DNA of 64,000 nucleotides from Lepiota brunneoincarnata (Eukaryota > Basidiomycota > Agaricomycetes > Agaricales > Agaricaceae). The DNA is taken from contig JAEBUN010000026.1 of assembly GCA_023014365.1 (NCBI GenBank), positions 186,001 through 250,000 of the forward strand. Direction: 5' to 3'. The notes below the pieces were generated by a model. That model saw only the letters and a list, made by a program, of their open reading frames with translations. It was not told where the DNA came from and made no database searches. Positions 35,271-48,389 of this stretch are shown here, piece after piece. Positions within the stretch are counted from its first letter, which is position 1; each line of letters begins with the position of its first letter. Position numbers and translations under genes: made by a program.

Positions 35271-37014
35271 TTCTCAGCCCAAGAATCCCCATCACCCCCT
35301 CCTCCCATATCAAGGAACAGAATCTCAGGACCAGGTATACAAAACCCGGATCCCAGAAGAAACCCCACACTGCAACCCACTCAAACACTGTCACCATTCT
35401 ATCCCCCATTCCCATTTGATTCACCTACCCCACATGCATCAACATCAACCCAACTTGTCACAACAAGTTTTGCCAAAGAACTAGCAGAATGACAAAGATT
35501 ACAACATGAAAAAGAATTAAAAGAACACTACAAACAAGAAGAAAAGAACTGCATAAAAGCCAAAGAATATTGTACCAAAGCACAATCACTAAATGATTTT
35601 GAACTAAAGACTTGAATATGCTCTAAAGTAACCAAGAGAGCTTACTCAATCAGAAGATGACCTACTCACATGTCACAAATTTGTGTTAGATCAAGGAAAA
35701 CCTTCCCCAGATAACAACTCAGATGTCTACATTACAGATGATAACCAATCAGAAACCAATAAACAACCCTTAGCCCTACCAGCACCTCCCATACCACCAC
35801 CACCGCCACCTGGACAACTACAAATAATGGCTGCTGCACAAACCCCAAAGGAGTTAGGACTCCTCAAACCCATTGCCTTTGATGGAACTAGAAGACTATT
35901 CGAAGATTGGATCTTCCAATGTGAAGTTTATGTGCTCGCTAACATGACCACTTACAACACCTACCTCACTAGGACTCTCTTTGTCCTCTTGACAATGCAA
36001 TCAGGAGATGCCCAAGCCTGGGCCAGACAATACCTCTATGAGAGGAATGCCCAAACACAACAAGGACAACCCATAGCCATGGAGTCATGGGATGACTTCA
36101 CCACCAGACTCTGAGCTGACTTCACCCTGGCAGACAAACATGCGTATGTGCATACAAAACTCCAAACCTTGCACCAAGCAGGAAAACCAATGACTGAATT
36201 CAACACTCAGTTCAAGGAACTCGTCTGTCAATCCAGACTCACAGAAGATTGCACTCTAATTGATCTATACCCCAAAGCGATCAACTGCCATATTGCCATG
36301 AAGATCGATGAATCGGAGAACCCTCTGACAACTATCACCACTTGGTACACCTGAGCAAATAAACTTGACAACAATTTCTGCCAAATCAATGCCCTCTATG
36401 GCACTCCCAGGAACATGTTCCCTCAGAGGAACCAATACCAACCCAACCACGGACCAAGCTGTCCAAACCACAATGTGCCTTATGCACAATTCTATCAAAG
36501 GAGCAATGCTCCACAATTCACACTACGCAACCCACATGCCATGGAAATAGACCATGCCACAATGGAAGAAGGGTATGAAGACCCTTACCCAGAAATCCCT
36601 CAATCAGACTATGCTGAAGAAGACCTTCAAGACTCCTTGGAGATAGAGGCCGTTGTCACCGGACAACAAATCAAAGCCTATCAGAACCAAGAATGCTTCC
36701 AATGTGGAGCCAAAGACCACTGGGTTAGCAAATGCCCTCAACCCTCTCAAGGAAGATGCTTCCCTGGAATGCATACAAATCCCCCTTGCCCTGTGTGAAA
36801 CCCCACCCATCCCTTCCTAGGACAACAAAACACTCATCCTGGATTCCAGAACCAGAACACCCAACAATCACCACAATGCAAGTACTCCCTTGCCGTTGCA
36901 GAAGTTGCATCTCAGATGCGCCAAATAGTCAATGACCTTGACCCTGAACTCCAACAGGAACTCCACTCTGCACTAGCTGAAGACCTGGAGATATGTCCCT
37001 TCCAGGATTTTTGA
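35271..37014 (+). pseudogene. gag: gag of GypC
   Basis: It starts within gag (FSAQESPSPPP) after the deletion. It contains the polyproline run (about 35795-35815), core motif FEDWIFQCEV (near 35899), open pieces 35683-36114, 36148-36354 and 36415-36798, and knuckle CFQCGAKDHWVSKC near 36695. It ends GAT TTT TGA at 37006-37014, the same T-run as in GypE. Confidence 0.88.
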
Positions 37015-40000
37015 AACAGAACACAGACCAATGTGCCCCTGCTTGTTCCCAGAAGGACACTATATATTCTCACTCTCAGAAGGACACTTTCTCAATAAAT
37101 TCTGTACAACTATGACTCTCCCCAAATAAACAATCTCTCTACCTACCCATCGAGATTTGGAGTGAATGGACATCAAAGCCTGTGGCCATCACTGCCCTGA
37201 TAGACTCAGGAGCCCAAGGGAACTTTATCTCCCACAAGGTTGTTGAACGACATGGTTATCAAACCAAATGGCTGGACCAACCAATCCCTCTCAGCAACAT
37301 TGACAGAACTGATAATCAACATGGCAAGATCCATGAATGCATCAAAATCAAAACCATCATTGATGGAAGAGATTGCATGCTAGAAGTGTATGTCACAAAC
37401 ACTGGTGAGAAGGATCTCATCATCAGATTTCCCTGGTTGGAACAATACAACCCTGACATCAACTGGAAAACCAAGACATTCTCTTGGAAACCCCAAATCG
37501 ACCACAAAGACTTCTCAAAACTCCTCAGAACCTTATGAAAACCTGTTGAACTTAACTCCATCACCATGGACATAATGGCTGGAAAAACCTCTCAACCTGA
37601 GGACAACCCAGAAGAATATGTCAAGCTGTCAAATGTGGACCTCGACACCTTCTCTTTAGAAAGAGAAATGAACCTGATGCTTCTAATCCCATTAGAAGTA
37701 AATGCTAAAGCAACACATGCCACAATGCTCCACAATGAGCAACACAATCCAACAAAATTGGCAAACCAAAAAGGAAAACAACCAGAATCAAACAAGGAAC
37801 CACCTGAGATCCCTTGGAGATTTGCCCAATGGGCTAAAATATTCAACAAGAAAGCCTCTGAACAATTCCCACTATGAAGGATGTTTGATCACAAAATTGA
37901 ACTAAAACCAACATTCAAAGCAAAATTGATGAAACCTTATCAAGTGGCACCTGCTGAAGAAAAAGCACTCAAGGAATTTATAGATGAAAACCTCCAAAAA
38001 GGGTACATCCACCCCTCAAAATCCCCTATGGCATCACCCTTCTTCTTTGTTGCCAAGAAAGGAGGAGACCTCTGACCCTGCCAAGACTATCATTATCTAA
38101 ACAATCACACTGTCAAAAATGCCTACCCAATCCCCATGATTTCCTCTATCATGGATAAACTCAAAGGAGCTAAGTACTTCACTAAGCTTGATGTCCGCCT
38201 TGGATACAATAACATCAGAATCAAAGATGGCGACCAATGGAAAGCAGTGTTCAAGACTCCCATGGGTCTTTTCAAACCAACTGTCATGTTTTTTGGACTT
38301 TGCAACAGTCCTGCAATGTTCCAACACATGATGGACATGTTATTCTCCAAGATAATGGAGAAAGGAGGAATCATCATCTACATATATGGATGATATCCTA
38401 ATTTATGGTAAAACCCAAGAAGAAACTGACCGGCTTACAGAAAAAGTACTGCAGATCCTGCAGGAAAATGACCCCTACCTCAAAACAGAGAAATGCAAGT
38501 TCAACAAACAATGACTTGAATACCTTGGCATGATCATCATGCCAGATGAAATAAAAATGGATCCCAGAAAACTCAAGGGAATAGAAGACTGGCCAGTGCT
38601 GAAAACAGTCCAACACATTTGGAAATTCATTGGATTCTGTAACTTCTACTGGAAGTTTATCTGCAGCTACTCTCACTACACCAAACCCCTTAATCAACTC
38701 CTATCCAAATTGAACAAATTTGAATGGAAAGAAGAACAACAAAAAGTGTTTGAAATGCTCAAGAATGAATTTCTAAAAGAACCGGTACTTCTCATGCCCG
38801 ACTCCACAAAACCCTTCAAAATAGAAGCCAATGCTTCCAAATTTGCATCAGGAGCTGTCCTGTACTAACACGACATCAACAGAATACGGAAACCTGTATC
38901 ATTCTATTCAAAGACATCTGGACCAGCAGAATGCAACTACGACATCTATGACAGGGAACTCCTTGCTATTATCTGAGCCCTTGAAGAATGGTGCTACTAC
39001 CTTCTTGGCAGCCCCCATACCATCCACATCAGAATGGACCACCAGAACCTCACATACTGGCATAAACCCCAGAAAATCAACCGCCGACAAGCACAATGGG
39101 TCCAGACCCTTGCAGCCTACAACTTCAAACTAGAACACATCCCAGGATCAAAGATCCCCGCACCTGATGCTCTATCAAGACATCCAGACCATATCCCTGA
39201 TGAGGATAACGATAACAAAGATGTCACCATGCTTCCAAACAACCTCTTTGTCACCACAACCAACATAGAAGACCAAGACTTAGTCACAGTACTCCCAGAA
39301 TACCTCTTTATCGCCACTGTTGATATGGAACTCCAAGAAATAATCATGGAATCACCCAAATATGATGCTAGAACCACCAAAGCATTCAAACTCATAAAGG
39401 AATCACACCCTAATACCACCAATAAAGACTTCAGAACAGTTCCGACCCCAAATGGTTCACTCCTCACGTTCCAAGAATGTGTCATCATTCCAGAAGACCT
39501 CCAACTCAGACACAATGTCATTGCAAGATACCATGACCACCCTACACGTGGCCACCCTGGAGAACAGGAAACATACCACCTCACCAAGAAAGAAGTATAT
39601 TGGCCAGGAATGTCAACGTTCATAAAGAACTACATCAAAGGCTGTCCCAAGTGTCAGCAACACAAAATCATATGCAGACTGGATTGCACACCAACTCAAC
39701 TGATCCCACCATCATCTCCAAATACCCATTTGCTCAAATCTCATGGGATCTTATCACTGGTCTACCACCTAGCATTGGCCATAATGTGATATTGTCCATG
39801 GTGGACCACAGCCTTACAAAGGGGGTAATTTTCATCCCAACCTCAGATTGATCAAATGCTAACAACATTGGATGACTATTAATAGAAAAAGTCTTTACTA
39901 GGTTTGGACTACCCGACAAAATCATATCAGATCAAGACCCCAGATTTGCCACCAACTCCCTCCGAGAGCTAACCAAATACCTCAACATCCAACAAGCATT

Positions 40001-40856
40001 CTCAACCACATACCATCCCCAGACAGATGGTTCCATTGAACGATACAACCAAGAAATTGAGACCTACCTTGCCATATACTGCACCAGGAACCCTCTTGAC
40101 TGGTCAGAAACCCTCCCTATCACTGAGTTCACACACAACTCCAAAATACATGCCTCAAGGCAGAAATCCCCATTTGAACTAATCATGGGATACAACCCTC
40201 CACCAATACCCATGGTAATGGAAACATCAAATTTTCCATCAGTAGACAAATGCATCAGACTCCTTGATGATGCCAGAAAAGAAGCACATGTGGCACACCA
40301 ACTCTCCACCGACATTATGAAACAAAGAACCAGAAGAACTGTCAAACCCCTTGAAACACATCAAAAAGTATGGCTAGAAGCCAAGAACCTCAAACTCCCC
40401 TTCATCTCCAATAAAATATCCCCAAAAAGACTAGGACCTTTCCTTATCTTGGAAGTCTTATTGCCACTCACTTACAAATTAAAACTTCTGATCAAATAGA
40501 AGATACATCCGGTGTTCAACCAAAACCTTTTAACCCCATACAATGAAACTGAAGCATATGGACCTCATCCAACACCACCTCCACCAGACATCATCAATGA
40601 AGAAGAAGAATACAAAATAGAAGCCATTCTCAATCACTGCCAATACCATGGAAGACTCCAATACTATGTACATTGGAAAAGATACTCCCACACAGAGAAC
40701 CAATGGATATCCGAAGAGGATCTCCGCAACAATGCTGATGAATACTTGGAAGAGTATAAAGAAGAACATCAACTTAACAGCAATGACCAGGAACTACCCA
40801 GAACCTACCAGAAGCAACTTCACTCTACCACCAAATGTACTCAACAATGTCCATGA
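37012..40856 (+). pseudogene. pol: pol of GypC
   Basis: Protease DSGAQGNF near 37205. The RT catalytic motif is broken by a 4-bp insertion (TACATATATGGATGAT, near 38380). RNase H about 38780-38960, integrase zinc finger about 39540-39660, DDE core about 39740-40030, and chromodomain YYVHWKRYS near 40660-40690. Stops are mainly TGA. The final TGA (40854-40856) overlaps the region where ORF3 starts. Confidence 0.9.
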
Positions 40857-41871
40857 ACAACTTTGACCTTGTCCATCCCCAATCCACTCCCCCCTTCACC
40901 TCTTCCTCCACCACCTCTTCCATTATCATCATTGATGATCCCAACATTGAAAGAAACTCCCTGACTCCAATCCCAAGGCCATGCCCATTCACACCCTCCA
41001 ACACCTTCATCAACATCAGAAATGAAACTCCTGACCCCAACACTACACCCAAACCAGAACCAGTAGCTGTCCTACCTATCAACTTCCACACAGCTGGAGT
41101 AAAAAGTATAGAACCAATCACAACAAGCATAGAAGACTTATGCACCATCACCTCCACCCAATTCCTCACTGACAAAGTCAACAAGGCCCCCATCAGCAAT
41201 TATGACCAAGAAGTATGGTCAAACTATACCCATCACATCAAACAGACAAAACTCCTCCATGACACCTTCCATGCCCAATGAAAGTGGACCAAAAACTATG
41301 AGGCATTCCTCCTCACTTGTCAAGGACTCATGTCCCAAATGCCAAGAAAGAAACAAACCAATGTGGTACCCCCCACCAACAAAAACACTCGAACTCCCAT
41401 GTCTGAAGAAAGAATCCTGTCAGAAATAACAACCCCTTCTGTAAAAATACTACCCAACCAACCCCAATATGGAACTCCCCAGCTCCCATTCAACAAATTC
41501 CAAATGCTAAACCCAATGACAGATCCCGATGCATTCAATGCAAACAAACCAGACACTGGGCCATGGACTGCTCCCAATTTGCCTGCCTTGGTTGCAAACA
41601 ATACGCCCCAGGCCATTATTCATATGACTGCATCAAGTATAGATGCCCACACTGTGGAGTATTCCAACCTCACCACAAATGAACTGAATGTCCTTCAAAA
41701 GGAACAAGACATACACCTTATAATAGACCCATGGCAACTCAACCCCAAACCACCCCATCACTCCATTACCAATACTCAGGACTCAAATACCCTGAAGAAG
41801 ATGACTTCAATGATGGATATGATCACATCACCATGTCTAACATGTGCGGAGAACTAGTAGGAGACTTCTAA
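40847..41871 (+). pseudogene. ORF3 of GypC, zinc knuckles retained
   Basis: The N-terminal frame starts MSMNNFDLVHPQ, overlapping the pol end. It has a TGA at about 41279 and a frame change before 41530, then the knuckle block: first knuckle altered (CIQCKQTRHWAMDC), second CLGCKQYAPGHYSYDC, third CPHCGVFQPHH. It ends ..MCGELVGDF at TAA 41869-41871, matching the GypE ORF3a end ..TGEPCGSF. The part of GypE that is open only in ORF3b has no counterpart here, so ORF3a is the conserved frame. Confidence 0.72.
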
Positions 41872-41943
41872 ACTCCACTCAAACACAACAGAAGGAAAAG
41901 ATGTAAATGGTTATAATGGAATATAACCTTAGAAATGGGGTAA

Positions 41944-42360
41944 TGTTATCAGAAGTCCCCTTAAACTTCCTTATCAGAAGCCTCACTGGAAGGAACTCTT
42001 ATCAGAAGCACCCAAAGTATATAAATAGATAGAAGACCTGTCATCCTGAAACAATCAGAAGTACCATCAGAACAATCTATACTTAGATAGATAAGGATAT
42101 GACTCACTTACCTGGGTCCAGATATATATAGTAGGAGCATAGTCACACATAGTAGTATATAAGGACACCATACCATACCCTTGTATCCTTATCTTAGTGT
42201 TATACAGTTCTTGCCTCCTATACCTCTTTGCCCTTAAACTGGCTGGACTATAGTGCTCTGTCATCTCCAAGTCACGCCTAGTAGTACAGGACTAAGTCTG
42301 TATAGACATCCTGCCACAAACACTGTGCTACTCAAGAGCAAACCCCTAACCTGGGTAACA
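41944..42360 (+). repeat. 3' LTR of GypC (417 bp)
   Basis: TGTTATCAGAAGTCC to GGGTAACA. The R region TTATCTTAGTGTT is kept at about 42189-42201. U3 differs strongly from GypA/B/E. Confidence 0.9.
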
Positions 42361-43057
42361 GATTCTGAGTCAGTGACCAGTGGTTTAGGCTCTCTATGCT
42401 TCCAATACCCTAGTGGGTGTGCCACATTCCATTTGGGCTTTCGAATAGCAATTGGTCTAGAGTCAATTTCAGGTTCACTTGGCTTATCATCCAGTTTATC
42501 ATTTGCTTCAACTTGTCCAGTTGGTGGTATTTGTACACATGGAGTCAATGGGTCAGCAAGTGGTACCAGGATTGGTTCAGGGGCTGGTGGAACAGGTTCC
42601 TTATCATTTATATCATTAGGTTGCAAGTGGTGATGGAGAGGACCATTTAACCCAACATGCTCATCAAACTCTGTACATTCACTGATAACTGTTTTCTTTG
42701 TAACAGGATTGTAAAATTTCCACCCCTTATATCCTTCAGGATACCCAATGAATAGACACTTTTCCATATGACTTCCAAGTGGTGACCTTTTATCCTTTTG
42801 GATATGGACATATGCAATACACCCCCAAACTCTAAGATGACTGACATCAGGTTTCTTGCCATACCATGCCTCATATGGTGTCATATTTGGCAGTACAGAT
42901 GTGGGACAGCAATTCCAAACATGACCAAGTGCAGCAAGACATTCACCCCAGTACCCCTTTGACAGATTAGCTTCTGAGATCATAGCTGTGATCCTTTCAT
43001 TAAGTGTTCTGTTTGCTTGTTCAGCAACACCATTTTGTTGTGGCCTATTTTGCACAG
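42361..43057 (-). pseudogene. pol: Ty1/copia integrase C-terminal part
   Basis: A 232-codon open frame on the minus strand reads NRPQQNGVAEQANRTLNERI, then MTPYEAWYGKKPDVSHLRVW and CLFIGYPEGYKGWKFYNP, the copia integrase end and GKKP module, followed by a linker. It continues in the RT fragment at 35096. It is lost upstream at about 43057 where hAT-related sequence begins. Confidence 0.88.
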
Positions 43058-43443
43058 TATATTGCCTAGTAGGCTATGGGTGTGGGTGACCCATATGGGT
43101 CACAGGTATGGGTTGGTATGGGTATGGGTACAGGTTGTATGTCCAGTACCTGCAATCTGCTGTAACCTGTCCCCAACAGAGAGTATGTTGCAAAGTTACA
43201 ATCTATGCTGAACAGAGCCAGGCAGGCACATCTAGCTTGCAGACACCCACCATTATAATGATGGTGCTGTGCAGTACCACAAGCTTATGCAAATAGTGAA
43301 CTGTCACTTGTCTACCATGATGGAAAAAAAAAGGAGACAGCCATTCCACAAAGTCTAGCTCAAAATCATTCAAGTCTCTTATGTTGAAGGCTAGCAAAAC
43401 AATTGGGAAGGTCAAATAAAAGGCTAACACCACCATCAGTGCA
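43058..43443. other. 5' flank of the hAT transposase
   Basis: Starts near CAGTATATTGCC and includes GGTATGGG repeats and the 18-bp palindrome gtgacccatatgggtcac (about 43087-43104), typical of subterminal hAT sequence. A matching right terminus was not found. Confidence 0.4.
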
Positions 43444-46437
43444 GTGAAACAAAAGAAGGTCAAACATGTACCAAAAGGGGGTAATACTGACAGCTCAGCA
43501 TCTACCATATCCTTGTCTACATCTGACACTGATGTCATTCCACAAGCCAGTCAGAAGAGAAAGCAGAAGCCCAGTGTTGTGGATATAGATGATGACAATA
43601 GCAGTACCAGATCCAGAATGGCCATTGAGGTTGAGAATTCTGATGCAGAACTTGGTAAGCAGACACAGCTGAACCTTAACTGTGACAGAGACCCTTACCC
43701 CATGAATCTAGAGTGCTCATCAAAAGACTGGAAGGCTTTGGTATATGCCTTCTACAACCCAATCCCTGAGATAGCCTACATCAACAAGCGATGGTGCCAC
43801 AAATTCAAATGTGCAGCTCATGGATGCAAGTACACCAGCCAACATTACCTTGACACAAAGGATAGGGCCTCCACTGGAAACATTGGTCAAACACACAAAG
43901 CTATGCTGGGGTGAAGATGCTTGGAGAGCAGCCAAGCAGTGTCAGAATGCAGCAGAAGCTAGATCTAGCATAATGGATCCAATTACATTGACAGGATCTA
44001 TAACAGCTAGCTTTAAAAGAAAAGGAAAAGGAAAAGTAACATATTCTCACCAAATGCACATGAAGATGGAGACTAAGTCTGTCCACAATTGTTCAAGGAC
44101 ACTTCTGACAAACTGATTCATCATGACATAGAGCTGAGGTTGTCTGTTGGGTCTCAAAAAGCATCTGACCATTTAACATCATATCCAACCATGGGTTTCA
44201 ATCCCTGATGAAGACTGGTAGACCAGAAATGTACATCCCTTCACCATCCACAGTGTCACATGATGTGAAGCTTGTATTTGCAAAAACATGCAAACAGATT
44301 GCCAAGATGCTACAAGTAAACCATATTAGCTCAAGGAGAACAACAATTCTAACAAAAAACTTACAGGAGTATGACGGCAAGATCAACTTCACAACTGACA
44401 CCTGGACTTTGCCAAACCACTACACCTACATTGCATTGACTGCACATCTTGAGGCAAAAGGGGAACCAATATCCATTGTACTTGATGTGGTTGAGGTTGT
44501 GAAGGTATGGGGCCATATGAAAGTCAGCCATAACTGACTGACTTTGCTTTGGTAGTCTCACTCCAGGTTGAACCTTGCTTTGGCATTTGCTGGGATCCTA
44601 AAGGACTTCAGGATTGAGCACAAGGTTAGGGAATCAGTAAACAATGCTCAGCTCCATAGCTGATAGCAATGTGCTGAAAGTAGATCCTCTGTGTGACCTG
44701 TGACAATGCTTTGAACAATGATAAAATGGTCAAGAAACTTGAGGACTTACTCCCAGCATTTTCCTCCAGCAACCATGCACAATGCTTCACCCATGTCTTG
44801 AACCTCATCATGAAGTCATTACTGAAGCAATTTGATGTAGCACAGAAGACAGAGACAAACAATGATCTGAATGAGGAGGAAACCAAATTACTAAACTTGG
44901 CAAAGGATTTAGATGATGAGGAACTCACCACAGCTCAAGAAAACAACAACAAGGATGGAGAAATTGATGAGGATGATAACGTAGAAGACTGGGTGGACAA
45001 AGTTGCTACACTGACACCCAAGAAACAAAAGTTGCTGGAAGATGACATATGCCCCATTAAAATGGTATTGGTAAAGGTCAGTCGTAAAGATGTTCCACTT
45101 ACCTGAGACTCAACCATCCTACAGCTTCAAACATTGGCCTTCAAGATCATTCATTCATCTACAATTCTCCTGCCAGCGTGGAAGGTATGTCTTGAGGATC
45201 TGAAACTACCATTAAGGATCTTGTCATGTGATATAATGACTAGATGGAACTCCACTTACAATATGCTGTGTTTTGTGGTAAAATATTGGAAGGCAGTTGA
45301 GCACATCACATCTGAATGCAAGAACAACCTCTGCCAATACAAATTGACAGAGGATGAATGGGTGATTGCTGGCAAGTTGTGTGACATGTTGAAGGTGTGT
45401 GACATGTTACATAATACCATCCAAACCTACCAATGTTTGTCATTGCTCTACTTGCACTCCACAGATTCTCAAGGATGCTACATTATACTTCTTGCATGCT
45501 ATACCTAACCTGCCAACCATAATACCTGCCATGGACCATATCAACACTTATTTCACCAATGTGATAGCACCATCAAGCAGCAAGAACCCAGCCATCTGAG
45601 CAGCCATGCAGATTGCAATAAAAACTCTCAACTGTTATTATTCACTCACTGATGCTTCAGAGACTTACCAAATTGCTATGGGTGTGTCATCTCAAGACTC
45701 TGATAGTTTGTTTATTCTTTAGCATGTTTTACTAGTGCTTCATCCTTGACACAAGCTTGCCTACTTCAAGTCTGCTGGTTGGGAAGGCAGGTGGATCAAG
45801 ACAGCTGAGAGACTTGTCTGAGATTGATTTGCAAGCGATTACTCCCACATCAAGCTCCAGGATGCAAGTACCAATAGTAGTGACTCAGAAGATTTGGTAC
45901 AACAGGTGCATAATCTAGTCATTCAACAGCTTCATCAAATGACTCATTGGTACTTTAGAAGGTCTCATCATCACAAAACATATTCAACAACCTTCCATCA
46001 CTTGCCCCACTCCAATCCACTGCTGTTGTGGATGAGATCACATTCTATCTCAGTGTCAAACCAGTAAATGTCATTGATGCAATTGGGTGGTGGTGTGAGA
46101 AGCAAAATACCTATCTGTGGCTCTCCTGGATGGCACTCAACTACCTGACCATACCCAGTACATGATCTAGTTCTTCTTGTTGTAATCTTACTCACTGTCA
46201 TTGTGTTGGACAGCTACCTCTGTTGATGTTGAGCAGCTCTTTAGCTGTGGACATCTAATCCTTTCACATATGCATAGCCAGCTTTCAGTTGCATATACAT
46301 GAGCTCTTCTGTATCTAGGCCCATGGAGTTTGAGGGGGTTGGTGAGGGATGAGGATGTCACAGCTGTTGCTTTGCTGGATGAAATACAGGGCCAGATTGA
46401 ATTGGATAAGCTGGGTGACCTTATGAGAACTAAGTAG
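43444..46437 (+). pseudogene. hAT-family transposase, decayed
   Basis: N-terminal BED-like zinc region (WCHKFKCAAHGC, YLDTKDRASTGN near 43790-43885, CW in CWGEDAWRAA). Catalytic-core motifs are TTDTWTLPNHYTYIALTAHLE near 44393, TCDNALNNDKM near 44697 and DIMTRWNSTYNML near 45228. A C-terminal hAT dimerisation remnant (LGPWSL.GLV.DEDVTAVALL, about 46315-46380) follows. Open pieces 43444-43914, 44208-44537, 44693-45106 and 45134-45508 lie in different frames with stops between. It would catalyse cut-and-paste transposition in the nucleus but is inactive. Confidence 0.88.
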
Positions 46438-46789
46438 TTACTTTGTTTTTGTACTGTGTTGAAAAGGTAATTGGTTTTTATTGTCCCCAGGTAAGATTAC
46501 AGGTGCACTCAATACACTCAAGCTAGTGAGAAAGAGTGTACATCTTTCATGAATGCTAAGTTTGTGGGGCTTGGAAAGTTATCAAACTCAGAGATCAATG
46601 GTTTGAAAGTCAAGTTCTGTCCTACCATCTGTTAGGGGAATGGATAGGCCGGAAACCCAAATGATATTCGAGTGGGGATTGCAATCCCTACTTGCAGCTA
46701 TATTTATATACAAAAGGTCTGCGCACAGACCAGACTACTGAGACTATGGTAATCAGATGATATCACATGCATGACAATATCAAAGTATA

Positions 46790-48389
46790 CAGTAAGGGAC
46801 AAAACCCTTCCAATGATTTTTATACTTCAACAAATATGTTAATAACTGCCCACATACTAAAGGTGAAACCTTCATATTTTTGGGAATACCTATATGGCTC
46901 ATGTATCATCCTGCCAAATATCATTACATCATATGCCATTTTTGGAAGTCAGTGAATTAAACAATCATTTAAGGTCATTGGAAGGGTTTTGTCCATCTTT
47001 ACTCTAATCACATGATTTTGTTTATTACAGCCAAATAAGTGCAAATAAATGTCATGTGACTGGTTGGAATAATGTATAAATATAGCTGCTCACTTCCCTA
47101 GCTCACACCACCCCCCCAACCTCATTTTGCTAACATGCAATCCCTCTCTATGACTCAATGCAACTGTATTCTTTCCCTTTTGGACAAAGGCCACTCTGCT
47201 ACCCATATTGCTTCTACCACTGGTCTTGGCCTCAGCACTATATCTCATCTTCACTCCAAACATTGTTCAACACTTTCAAAGTCACTTGGTGGCTGCCCAA
47301 CCAAGCTTTCTGTTGGCACTATCAAATATGCCACTCATCTTATCACATCCTGCAAGGCTGAAAATGCCTCCCAAATCACCAGAACCCTTTGTACTGTCAT
47401 TGACCAACCTCTATCATCCAAAACAGTTTGCAGAGCACTCAAAAAAGCTGGAATGAAGGCTGTAGTCAAGTGGAAAAGGCCTAAACTCTCTGTTATACAC
47501 AAGAGGAAAAGATTGGAGTGGGCAGAGGCACATGCAGACTGGACTCTGGAAGACTGGAAGAGGGTGGTTTGGTCAGATAAGACCAAAATCAATTGCTTAG
47601 GGTCAGATGGCAGGGTTTGGGTCTGGAAAAGAGCAGGGGAGAGGCTTAGTGATAGGCTGGTGCAGGGAACCACAAAGTTTGGAGGAGGTTCCATTATGGT
47701 ATGGGGCTGTATGCTGTGGGAAGGTCCAGGGTTGGCAGCCAAGATTAATGGTAAGATGGATGGTGATCTATTTGTCACCATTTTGGAGGATGAACTCAAG
47801 GGGAGCCTGGAGTGGTATGACAAAGAGGTGGAGGATATTGTCTTTCAACAAGATAATGATCCCAAACATAGGTGCACCAAGGCTCAAAAATGGTTCAAAG
47901 CAGCTGAAATGGAGGTTATGGTGTGGCCCCCACAATCTCCAGACCTTAATCCAATTGAACATTTGTGGACTCACCTTAAAATCAAGTTAGGGGAGTATGA
48001 CACTCCACCTCAGGGGATGGAAGAATTATGGGATAGGACACAAAAGGAATGGGATCAGATTCCAGCAGAAGTGTGTCAGAATCTGATAGAGAGTATGCCT
48101 GATAGGGTTCAGGCTGTCTTGGATGCCAGGGGAGGGTATACAAAGTACTAAAAGTGTAATTATTGGTAATTTCTTAGAGATGGACAAAACTCTTCCAATG
48201 ACCTTAAATGATTGTTTAATTCACTGACTTCCCAAAATGGCATATGACATAATGATATTTGGCAGGATGATATATGAGTCATATAGGTATTCCCAATTAA
48301 AATATGAAGGTTTCATCCTTAGTAGGTGGGCAGTTATTAACATATTTGTTGAAGTATAAAAATCATTGGAAGGGTTTTGTCCCTTACTG
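46790..48389 (+). mobile_element. Tc1/mariner element, 1600 bp, about 213-bp TIRs
   Basis: The ends CAGTAAGGGACAAAACC and GGTTTTGTCCCTTACTG are flanked by the TA duplication (46788-46789, 48390-48391). The inverted repeats extend to about 47002 and 48177, and their inner edges repeat GGACAAAAC(C/T)CTTCCAATGA in inverted form. One intact transposase lies between them. Confidence 0.95.
47135..48151 (+). CDS. Tc1-type DD34E transposase, intact (338 aa)
   Basis: A nuclear cut-and-paste transposase for TA targets. Residues 1-110 form two helix-turn-helix (paired-like) DNA-binding regions. The catalytic core has D148 (VVWSDKTK), D240 (FQQDND) and E275 (DLNPIEHLW), 34 residues apart, and the GGGSIMVWGC motif near 184-192. 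Its length fits Tc1 transposases (about 340 aa). The ATG is the first in frame after the left TIR, about 130 bp away, and the frame is uninterrupted. The residue after D148 is Lys where Tc1 proteins often have Glu. Together with the TIRs and TSD this looks autonomous; activity is not shown by sequence alone. Confidence 0.95.
   Translation: MQSLSMTQCNCILSLLDKGHSATHIASTTGLGLSTISHLHSKHCSTLSKSLGGCPTKLSVGTIKYATHLITSCKAENASQITRTLCTVIDQPLSSKTVCRALKKAGMKAVVKWKRPKLSVIHKRKRLEWAEAHADWTLEDWKRVVWSDKTKINCLGSDGRVWVWKRAGERLSDRLVQGTTKFGGGSIMVWGCMLWEGPGLAAKINGKMDGDLFVTILEDELKGSLEWYDKEVEDIVFQQDNDPKHRCTKAQKWFKAAEMEVMVWPPQSPDLNPIEHLWTHLKIKLGEYDTPPQGMEELWDRTQKEWDQIPAEVCQNLIESMPDRVQAVLDARGGYTKY

Larger units (their letters stand above)
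35097..42360 (+). mobile_element. GypC: diverged chromovirus of the GypA/E family
   Basis: TSD GATTC at 35092-35096 and 42361-42365. The 5' LTR (35097 to about 35270) is joined directly to gag, losing the rest of the LTR, the primer-binding site and ORF0. The 3' LTR (41944-42360, 417 bp) has three TTATCAGAAG boxes in U3. Gag, pol and ORF3 are all present but decayed. It is more divergent from GypE than GypA or GypB, which makes it useful for testing conservation. Confidence 0.92.

Noticed and set aside
43058..46629. Complete hAT element with terminal repeats and 8-bp TSD
   Set aside because: A possible left end (CAGTATATTGCC) is visible but I found no matching right end or 8-bp duplication, so only the transposase is claimed.
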